A DNA stretch of 8,269 bases from Kiritimatiellia bacterium (GTDB taxonomy: Bacteria > Verrucomicrobiota > Kiritimatiellia > RFP12 > UBA1067). The position numbers were made by a program, and so were the translations under genes. How positions within the stretch are numbered: the stretch's first letter is position 1; each line of letters opens with the position of its first letter. Location of the stretch: positions 1 through 8,269 of the forward strand of contig JAKSOY010000199.1 in assembly GCA_024405255.1 (NCBI GenBank), read 5' to 3'. The notes beneath the pieces were generated by a model that did no database searches, had not been told where the DNA came from, and worked only from the letters and a program-made list of their open reading frames with translations. Positions 1 to 5,004 of this stretch are shown one piece after another.

Positions 1-93
1 ATGAGGAACAATGACATATTCACTACGACATATTCACCGGGGTCCCTCTTAGACCACGGAAACCGTGATGAGCAGAAATGGAGGACTGTATGA
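1..93 (+). CDS. Possible C-terminal tail of an upstream gene
   Basis: Frame 1 is open from the first base and ends in TGA at 91-93. This stop overlaps the likely ATG of the next gene (90-92) as ATGA, the usual layout of translationally coupled genes. The visible 30 residues start MRNNDIFTTTYSPG and match no family I recognise. The stretch includes two copies of an 11-base repeat, which argues against ordinary coding sequence. It could be the end of a gene that begins before the window, a short ORF starting at base 1, or chance. Confidence 0.2.
   Translation: MRNNDIFTTTYSPGSLLDHGNRDEQKWRTV
13..37. repeat. Two direct copies of GACATATTCAC
   Basis: GACATATTCAC occurs at 13-23 and again at 27-37, a 14-base period with only three bases between copies. 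The pair sits about 50 bases before the start of the lipoprotein gene. It could be a tandem operator for that gene or leftover from a mobile or repeat sequence. No convincing -35/-10 pair is seen next to it. Confidence 0.5.
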
Positions 94-920
94 GAAAAAC
101 AAATATAAGGATCATCGCCCGCCGCGCGATTGTCATGGCACTTTTGTTAGGTACAACGGGTTGCGTCTATTCTTACTATGAGGTTCGTGTCAAGAACGGA
201 CAAACTACGACGGATATGATTTTAAGCTGTGACAAAGAAAATGGCGTTCTAGATGTCGTTTGTTTGAATGCTAAGCGGACTATCTTCTATCCAGAGGATT
301 TTGAGTACGTTCATCGGTATAGCGATGGAGACAATTGGTACTTTTGGAAAGAAGCATTGTGCCGTTTGCCGACGATATTTATAGAGTTGCCATTCTATTT
401 TATTAATCTTCATCGTGAAGAAATTCCCATACAATTTGATATGCTCGGCATTGCGGATGTTTCATTGGATAAAAATATATCATGCTATAAGGTTCCATGG
501 TGGCGTTTAAACACTGAAACGAGTTGTCTTGCTATCACAAATAAGATTGGGTGTGTTGGGGACGATGTAGCTGCGATGTATGTGGAAGAGTCTAATGCGG
601 ATTCAATGGATATCTCGACATCGAAGCGTTCATTAATCAAGATGACATATAGATATATGACATCTGGAAAATCATTTGATGTTCCCGTAGCAACTGATAG
701 ATTTTGTAGTAGGATATATTTTACAGATATGTATAAATGTTATGCGTTAAGTGATGTTGTTAAATTAGAGACTTGTAGTTTTTGCGGGATAATGATTAAA
801 TGCGATGAAAAGGTTCCTTTTCTGTGGCGAATCGATCTCAAAACAGGCAATCGTGAGCCTGTCGCATGGCTAGACAAGGGGAAGGTCACATACGCCACAC
901 GAAAAACGAAGATAAAGTAA
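90..920 (+). CDS. Putative cysteine-rich lipoprotein, unknown family
   Basis: I chose the ATG at 90 over the in-frame ATG at 78 because GGAGG (80-84) lies five bases before it, and because it gives a clean signal sequence. The product is 276 aa. It has a basic N-terminus (MRKTNIRIIARR), a hydrophobic stretch (residues 13-21) and a lipobox-like TTGC with the cysteine at residue 25. The Thr at -3 is not the usual Leu/Val/Ile, so lipidation is likely but not certain. No Asp follows the cysteine, so sorting to the outer membrane would be expected if it is a lipoprotein. The mature part is rich in aromatic residues and has 11 further cysteines, including CSFC and CDEK near the C-terminus, so it may form disulfides or bind metal. 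The gene is visibly AT-rich compared with the operon after 2700, which suggests acquisition from elsewhere. I recognise no domain and assign no function. It converges on the toxin-antitoxin pair. Confidence 0.75.
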   Translation: MRKTNIRIIARRAIVMALLLGTTGCVYSYYEVRVKNGQTTTDMILSCDKENGVLDVVCLNAKRTIFYPEDFEYVHRYSDGDNWYFWKEALCRLPTIFIELPFYFINLHREEIPIQFDMLGIADVSLDKNISCYKVPWWRLNTETSCLAITNKIGCVGDDVAAMYVEESNADSMDISTSKRSLIKMTYRYMTSGKSFDVPVATDRFCSRIYFTDMYKCYALSDVVKLETCSFCGIMIKCDEKVPFLWRIDLKTGNREPVAWLDKGKVTYATRKTKIK

Positions 921-1003
921 GGCGCAGCAGTGGCATACAACTCACATGGCAAGCGGATTCGAAGCGAAAACCTCGCCGGTCAGGTCACGACAAAGTGATT
1001 TCT

Positions 1004-1333
1004 TCAATTAAACCCCATCGCCATCTGTGGCGACTTTTGCAAATCGTATTCGTAACCATCAATCAAGACGCGCAACGATAGTTCTCCACCAAGCGCAGTA
1101 ACGATTTTTTGCAATGTGCCAAGGCGCATATTGTCAGAGTTCTCAAAACCTGCATAAGCAGGTTGAGAGACATTGAGCTTCTCCGCCATTTGACACTGGG
1201 TGAAGCCAGCTTGACGGCGAATCTCCGATAAGGTGTATTCGCGATGCATTTTGTCGGCTTCGGCTTTAATCCGCGCCTGACGCTCGGGCGACATCTTCGC
1301 CCGCAATTCTGACCAAGGATGATGTCCGCTCAT
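1004..1333 (-). CDS. higA: XRE-family antitoxin, HigA-like
   Basis: This 109-aa protein has a helix-turn-helix of the XRE/Cro type in its C-terminal half. The segment LSEIRRQAGFTQCQMAEKLN (about residues 36-55), followed by VSQPAYAGFE, fits the pattern of helix 2, turn and recognition helix. The N-terminus is a charged helix (SPERQARIKAEADKMHREY), as in many antitoxins that precede or follow HigB-type toxins. The ATG overlaps the toxin stop by four bases (1330-1333). A strong AGGAGG (1341-1346) lies seven bases upstream, inside the end of the toxin gene. It should neutralise the toxin by binding it and repress the shared promoter. The assignment rests on the HTH, the small size and the gene order (toxin first), which is typical of higBA. 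Confidence 0.85.
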   Translation of the reverse strand: MSGHHPWSELRAKMSPERQARIKAEADKMHREYTLSEIRRQAGFTQCQMAEKLNVSQPAYAGFENSDNMRLGTLQKIVTALGGELSLRVLIDGYEYDLQKSPQMAMGFN

Positions 1334-1689
1334 TTCTTTTCCTCCTTCAGCTCATTCAAATACTGCTCGTAAATCTTTTCTGCCTTCGGCACGTACTCTT
1401 CATACCATCTGGCATTCCCCGTCTTGTCACCACCAAGAATCAGCAATGCGTTTCGCGCAGGATCAAATGCATAGAGAATCCGATAGGGATGTCCGCTGCA
1501 TTGAATCCGCAATTCCCGTAATGCGATCTTTGAGCCAACAATCTCCGACGAATAAGGAAAGCGAAGCGTCGGCCCTTCACGTTCCAACATATCGACTACA
1601 GCCGCACATCTGTCTTGCACGGTTTCCGTTAGTTCCATCCACCAGGAATAGAACTCATCGGTATACTCGATCTGCCAATTTCCGTTCAC
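1330..1689 (-). CDS. higB: HigB/RelE-type toxin (phage Gp49-like family)
   Basis: This 119-aa protein has the pattern of the Gp49-like/HigB branch of the RelE superfamily. It starts IEYTDEFYSWWMELTE, continues with a helix (VQDRCAAVVDMLEREGP), then IALRELRIQCSGHPYRILYAFDPARNALLILGGDKTG, and ends in a Lys/Glu-rich helix. Family members cut mRNA on the ribosome. The basic residues in RELRI, HPYRILY and GDKTG are where the family carries catalytic or RNA-contact positions. The start is GTG at 1689-1687, with no Shine-Dalgarno sequence. A promoter ends seven bases before it, so the message may be leaderless. The next in-frame Met is residue 17 and would remove the first beta strand, so the GTG is preferred. 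Transcription runs from this gene into the antitoxin. Confidence 0.85.
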   Translation of the reverse strand: MNGNWQIEYTDEFYSWWMELTETVQDRCAAVVDMLEREGPTLRFPYSSEIVGSKIALRELRIQCSGHPYRILYAFDPARNALLILGGDKTGNARWYEEYVPKAEKIYEQYLNELKEEKK

Positions 1690-1725
1690 GATGCATATTA
1701 TAACATATTACTTATAAGCAGACAA
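1690..1725 (-). promoter_or_regulatory. Promoter of the toxin-antitoxin operon
   Basis: On the minus strand TTGTCT (1725-1720) and a perfect TATAAT (1702-1697) are separated by 17 bases. Transcription would start at about 1690-1689, on or one base before the toxin GTG. Two TTATAA palindromes, at 1698-1703 and 1712-1717, cover the -10 and the spacer. They are good candidates for the operator through which the HTH antitoxin represses its own operon. Confidence 0.7.
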
Positions 1726-1740
1726 TGGTAAATTGAAGAA

Positions 1741-1760
1741 GAAGTCGAACTTATGTCCGA
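1741..1760 (-). other. Degenerate copy of the ssrA T-arm (possible att remnant)
   Basis: Read on the + strand, 1743-1760 matches ssrA 2286-2303 at 15 of 18 positions: AGTCGAAC, three mismatches, then TGTCCGA. The matched part of ssrA is the T-stem and T-loop next to the gene's 3' end, a common integrase target. The two copies are in direct orientation and flank the four-helix gene and the repeat patch. The rest of the ssrA 3' end is not convincingly conserved here, so chance similarity remains possible. Confidence 0.3.
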
Positions 1761-1770
1761 GCCGCTTTGA

Positions 1771-2137
1771 AGAGAGATTACTCCGCTTTCGCCGTCTTGA
1801 CACTCGCGGTCAGCATCTTGATGAGTTCCGTACAATCTTCGCAGATTGAATCAAACGCCGGACCGGGCTCGACGAGTTTGGCGTCACGCAGGAGTTCGAG
1901 CCAGTATTCTGTTTCCGCAGCCTCCTTAAGCGCGATCTGAAGCTTCGAGGCAAAATCGGACTTGCTCTGCGCGTAACGGCTTTCGGCGATGTTCGTACCA
2001 ATCGACGTCCCCGAGCGCAGAATCTGCTTCGCAATGACCGATTCCTTGTGCTCGCGCATATATTTGTAGAGCCGCACAATGCGTAGCGCGAAGGCCTTGG
2101 ACTTCTTCAGCATGATAGATTCGGTCATAATCTCTCT
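1771..2137. repeat. 10-base inverted repeat bracketing the four-helix gene
   Basis: AGAGAGATTA at 1771-1780 and its exact reverse complement at 2128-2137 lie at the stop and start of the four-helix gene, and each includes bases of those codons. The upstream copy also holds purine-rich bases that could serve as ribosome binding site. The sequence is low in complexity, so the match may be chance, but flanking inverted repeats are known for IVS elements encoding this protein family. Confidence 0.35.
1778..2128 (-). CDS. Four-helix-bundle protein (S23 / 23S rRNA IVS family)
   Basis: This 116-aa, almost entirely helical protein carries the family signature: a first helix (KSKAFALRIVRLYKYM), then ILRSGTSIGTNIAES, which matches the usual R-S-x-x-S-I-x-x-N-I-A-E pattern. 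Two further amphipathic helices follow (SKSDFASKLQIALKEAAETEYWLELL and FDSICEDCTELIKMLTASV). Relatives are encoded in intervening sequences of 23S rRNA genes, stand alone in many genomes, or serve as the Avd accessory protein of diversity-generating retroelements. The biochemical role of stand-alone copies is unclear, although a basic surface suggests nucleic-acid binding. No reverse transcriptase, rRNA or variable repeat is seen in this window. The ATG at 2128 is preceded by purine-rich GAGAGAG. The gene lies between two 10-base inverted sequences and next to the repeat patch that abuts ssrA. Confidence 0.85.
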   Translation of the reverse strand: MTESIMLKKSKAFALRIVRLYKYMREHKESVIAKQILRSGTSIGTNIAESRYAQSKSDFASKLQIALKEAAETEYWLELLRDAKLVEPGPAFDSICEDCTELIKMLTASVKTAKAE

Positions 2138-2163
2138 CTTCCTCTCTTTCCCGTGTGGCAGGC

Positions 2164-2268
2164 AGGTTATAGGTTAAAGTGAATAACGAATAGGTTCCAT
2201 ATCACCGAATAGGTTCATTTGACATTTCATTCGTCAACCTATTCACTCTAACCTATAACCTATTCGTT
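2164..2268. repeat. Nested inverted and direct repeats, unit GAATAGGTT / AGGTTATAGG
   Basis: The outer arms, 2164-2184 and 2241-2261, are reverse complements at 20 of 21 positions. AACGAATAGGTT (2185-2196) is an exact reverse complement of 2257-2268. GAATAGGTT at 2207-2215 pairs exactly with 2236-2244. CGAATAGGTTC is also repeated directly at 2187-2197 and 2206-2216. The arms can therefore pair in more than one way. The patch ends five bases from the ssrA 3' end and contains no ORF. A transcript of either strand would fold strongly. No T-run follows the stem on either side, so it is not a standard terminator. Confidence 0.85.
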
Positions 2269-2272
2269 GATA

Positions 2273-2624
2273 TGGAGGTGAGGGGAGTCGAACCCCTGTC
2301 CGAAATGGAATCAACCAAACTTCTACGCGTGTAGCCGGCCTTTAATCTCGAAACGGGACTGCCGACAGGCGGGCGATTCCCGAATCATCCACTCGGTTGT
2401 ACGAGCCTCGAACGCGCGAGCGGAGCGCTTCCGGACAAGTCCTGCTAAATGATGCCGCGGCGGCTTAGCAGGCGTCTGCCGGGCGACATGCGGGCTATAA
2501 GTTAGGCCGCGAGAGCGTAATCGTTGTTCGCAATTACTGTTTTTCCCGTTTTTTAACGAGGCCAACGAGAATCCTCGACGCGCGATCTGACCTCAACACA
2601 TCCCGTCGAAACCGGATCACCCCC
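2273..2624 (-). ncRNA. ssrA: Transfer-messenger RNA (tmRNA)
   Basis: This RNA of about 352 nt rescues stalled ribosomes: it enters as an alanyl-tRNA mimic, supplies a short reading frame and tags the nascent chain for proteolysis. The 5' end GGGGGUG (2624-2618) pairs with CACCUCC near the 3' end, as in the tRNA-like acceptor stem with one G-U pair. A UCCGGUUUCGACGGG block follows the 5' end, and the 3' half contains CUACACGCGUAGA and an AGGGG-UUCGACU-CCCCU T-arm. The discriminator A is at 2273. The following bases are TAT, so CCA is not encoded and must be added. The tag frame lies at 2531-2502. This is a standard one-piece tmRNA. The stated ends come from pairing of the acceptor stem. Confidence 0.96.
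2502..2531 (-). other. tmRNA tag reading frame, ANNDYALAA
   Basis: Inside ssrA the frame GCG AAC AAC GAT TAC GCT CTC GCG GCC TAA encodes ANNDYALAA. The YALAA end is the usual degron recognised by ClpXP-type proteases and matches the E. coli tag end. At nine codons it is one residue shorter than the ten encoded in E. coli (ANDENYALAA), with the middle reduced to ANND. The resume codon is GCG. Confidence 0.9.
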
Positions 2625-2653
2625 TTAAAGAAAGACTTCCTGAAGGGAAAGCG

Positions 2654-2689
2654 GCGCGCATTATACATCATTTTGAGCATTTAAGTCAA
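2654..2689 (-). promoter_or_regulatory. ssrA promoter
   Basis: On the minus strand TTGACT (2689-2684) and TATAAT (2665-2660) are 18 bases apart. Directly after the -10 comes GCGCGCC, a GC-rich discriminator like those of stable-RNA promoters under stringent control. Transcription should start at about 2653, giving a precursor with roughly 30 bases of 5' leader to be trimmed. Confidence 0.8.
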
Positions 2690-2697
2690 GGGTGATT

Positions 2698-2715
2698 TAT
2701 GATAAAATATACGGC
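2698..2715 (+). promoter_or_regulatory. Extended -10 promoter of the TPR-VWA-ribBA operon
   Basis: TATGATAAAAT (2698-2708) is a close match to an extended -10 element (TG at 2700-2701, one base, then TAAAAT at 2703-2708). No good -35 is present at the usual distance, which suits an extended -10 promoter. Transcription would begin at about 2715-2716, on the ATG of the next gene. It overlaps the upstream side of the divergent ssrA promoter. Confidence 0.5.
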
Positions 2716-4989
2716 ATGTTCAAACAACTCATAATTCTTGTTTTTCTCGCGGCCTCCCTTCCGCTCGCCGCGCAGTTGGCGTCGGCCCTTCCAACGGACC
2801 GTCTGGCACTCGCCAAACAGTTGGCGAACCGCGGTCTCTACGCGGAAGCGCTGAAGGAATTCGAGGCCATTCGCGGCGACACGTCCGTCCCGGGCGACGA
2901 GGTCTGCTATCGCCTCGGCGAAGCCTATCGCAGCGCGAAGCGCCCGAAAGACGCCCTTGCCGCCTACGACGAGCTGCTGAAGAAATATCCGCAGTCCCGC
3001 TTCGTCGACTTCGCCCGCCTGAACCGCGCACTCCTGCTAGACGGCGACGCCCGCACCAAGGAGCTGATGGCCCTCAACCATGTGGGCGCCTCCGAACAGA
3101 TCCGCGTGACCGCGCTCTACTGGCTGGGCGCCGCGGCCGAACAGGCCAAGGACCCGCGCTCGGCCCTCGTCTGGTACGAACGCGCCGCCGCCCTTTCGTC
3201 CACCAACGAAGTCGGCCGCCTTTCGCGTCTGCGCTGCGCCGGACTTCTCGCCGCCTCGGAGGACACCGCCGACCGCCGCAAGGCACAGGCCATCTATCTG
3301 GACATGTCGATGAGTGCAGACCAGGCGCTCGCCCAGGAAGCGCTCTATCTCGTCGCCATGCTGAGCTACCGCGAGGGACGCTACAAAGAGGCCGCCGACC
3401 TTTTCAACCGCCTCTCGACGCGCTTTCCGCAATCGCCCCGCATGAAGGAATGCAGTCTCTTCGCGGCCTGGTCCAACTACCTGTCGGGACGCTACGCCGA
3501 AACCCTCAAGCTCGCCGTGCCGTTGCGCGAGGCCAAGGTCGAGGACGCCTATTATCTGGTGGCCTCATCCTTGCGCTACCTCGAGCGCCGCTCGGACGCA
3601 CTCGACGCCTACACGCTCGCGCTCAAGGACTTCCCGAACGGCAAGCATGCCGACAGCGAATGGTTTGAACGCCTCAGTGTGCTCGCCGCCAACGGCGACC
3701 ACAAAGCCATCCTCGCCACGCTCGAGCAGCGTCCGCATCCGCCGAAGCGCATGGCCGCACGCGCCTGGAGCTACGGCTGCGAAGCGGCCATTGCCGTCAC
3801 CAATTTCCCGCAGGCCATTGAATACGCCCGTCTCGTCGCCGCCGAACCCGACGTGAAGACGGCCTCGAGCGCCGTGCATCGTCTGGCGTGGCTCTATGAA
3901 AAGACGAGCGACTGGCCGCGTTCCGCCCTCGCCTACCGTTCGCTCGCCGAGAAATGGCCGAACGATAAAATCGCCCCGCAGGCGCTCTACCAGGCCGGTG
4001 TCACGGAAACGCGCGCCGGTCGCCCGGAACAGGCGCGTGCCGACTGGACCAAGCTGCTCGCCAAATACCCCGACTCGCCTTTCGCCGGCGAGGCCCTCGC
4101 CTCCCGCGCAATGGCGGAACTGCGCGTGAAGGAATACCGCGCGGCCGAGCGTTCCATCTCCGAACTCGCCACACGCTTCCCCGACCGCGCCAAGACGGCG
4201 GAGATGCTCTACTGGTGGGGCGTCGCGGCGAACGGCATCGACGATGCGCCTGAAGCCGAGAAGCATTTCCGCGCCGCCCTCGTGGCCCATCCGACGGCGG
4301 AGTTCGAACGCGAGATCAAACTCGAGCTTGCGTCCATCCTGCAGAAGCGGAACGAAAAGCAGGAAGCCGCGAAGATCTTCAGCGAACTGTTGAACACGAA
4401 GGCCGTCGACCGGTTGCCGCCCGCCACGCTCGCGTGGGTTTCCGAATCGATGCTCGCCCTCACGAACTACACGGCCGCCTTGTCGGCGGCGAAGGTCATC
4501 GAGTCGCGCAAGCTCGATGCCGACTGGCAGCAAGTCGGCGCCACATTGGCCGGCATGGCCCACGAGGGACTTGACGAACGCGACGCCGCAACGGCCGCCT
4601 ACCAGCGCGCCCTCGCATCCGGCGCCCAGACCGTGCGCGGCGCCCAGGCCGCACTTGCACTGGGACGCATCGAATCCGCGAGCGGTCTCTTCGACGAGGC
4701 CAAGACGCATCTGTCGGACGCCGTCCAGCGTGCCGCCCCCCAGAACCTGCTGGCCCTTCGTCTGCAAGCCTACGTGGCGCTCGCCGCCAATGAAGAGGAA
4801 CGCGGCGACCTCGCGGCGGCCCTGGGCTATCATATGCTCGTCGGGACCTTGTTCGACGATGCCGAGGTCGTGCCTCATGCCCTCGCCCGTGCCGCCGCCA
4901 TCATGCGCAAGCAGGGCCGTGCCGCCGAAGCGACCAAGCTTGAGTCCGAGCGCAAACAGCGTTATCCGAAAGCCCCACCTGAGAAATGA
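2716..4989 (+). CDS. Exported tetratricopeptide-repeat protein
   Basis: The protein is 757 aa from the ATG at 2716, which gives a proper Sec signal peptide: MFKQLIILVFLAASLPLAA, with likely cleavage after Ala19 or Ala24. A GTG at 2692 is in frame but would put eight polar residues ahead of the signal and lies upstream of the probable transcription start. The rest is a chain of TPR-type helical hairpins, for example RLGEAYRSAKRPKDALAAYD, SYREGRYKEAADLFNRLSTR and TETRAGRPEQARADWTKLLA, many ending in a KYP/RFP/HP turn typical of YbgF/BamD-like periplasmic TPR proteins. Repeats run from near residue 25 to the C-terminus, with no enzyme domain. It probably acts as a protein-binding scaffold in the periplasm or at the outer membrane. 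The VWA gene starts 15 bases after its stop, so the two products are likely partners. It has no Shine-Dalgarno sequence and may be translated from a leaderless mRNA. Confidence 0.9.
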   Translation: MFKQLIILVFLAASLPLAAQLASALPTDRLALAKQLANRGLYAEALKEFEAIRGDTSVPGDEVCYRLGEAYRSAKRPKDALAAYDELLKKYPQSRFVDFARLNRALLLDGDARTKELMALNHVGASEQIRVTALYWLGAAAEQAKDPRSALVWYERAAALSSTNEVGRLSRLRCAGLLAASEDTADRRKAQAIYLDMSMSADQALAQEALYLVAMLSYREGRYKEAADLFNRLSTRFPQSPRMKECSLFAAWSNYLSGRYAETLKLAVPLREAKVEDAYYLVASSLRYLERRSDALDAYTLALKDFPNGKHADSEWFERLSVLAANGDHKAILATLEQRPHPPKRMAARAWSYGCEAAIAVTNFPQAIEYARLVAAEPDVKTASSAVHRLAWLYEKTSDWPRSALAYRSLAEKWPNDKIAPQALYQAGVTETRAGRPEQARADWTKLLAKYPDSPFAGEALASRAMAELRVKEYRAAERSISELATRFPDRAKTAEMLYWWGVAANGIDDAPEAEKHFRAALVAHPTAEFEREIKLELASILQKRNEKQEAAKIFSELLNTKAVDRLPPATLAWVSESMLALTNYTAALSAAKVIESRKLDADWQQVGATLAGMAHEGLDERDAATAAYQRALASGAQTVRGAQAALALGRIESASGLFDEAKTHLSDAVQRAAPQNLLALRLQAYVALAANEEERGDLAAALGYHMLVGTLFDDAEVVPHALARAAAIMRKQGRAAEATKLESERKQRYPKAPPEK

Positions 4990-5004
4990 CGGGAGAAGTG
5001 AGTC

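Noticed and set aside
921..1003. Terminator between the convergent lipoprotein and antitoxin genes
   Set aside because: I see no GC-rich hairpin followed by a T-run on either strand.
866..1081. Plus-strand frame overlapping the lipoprotein end and the antitoxin
   Set aside because: It overlaps two better-supported genes, with no recognisable motif or ribosome site.
1778..2128. Diversity-generating retroelement (four-helix protein as Avd)
   Set aside because: No reverse transcriptase, template repeat or variable repeat is present in the window.
2164..2268. CRISPR array or intrinsic terminator
   Set aside because: The repeat units are only 9-12 bases, occur in both orientations and have no regular spacers, so it is not a CRISPR. 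No T-run follows the stems, so it is not a standard terminator.
2323..2565. 80-residue minus-strand frame
   Set aside because: It lies inside ssrA; the RNA structure and tag frame explain this sequence.
2692..2715. Earlier GTG start for the TPR gene
   Set aside because: It would add eight residues ahead of a good signal peptide, has no properly spaced ribosome site, and lies upstream of the likely transcription start.
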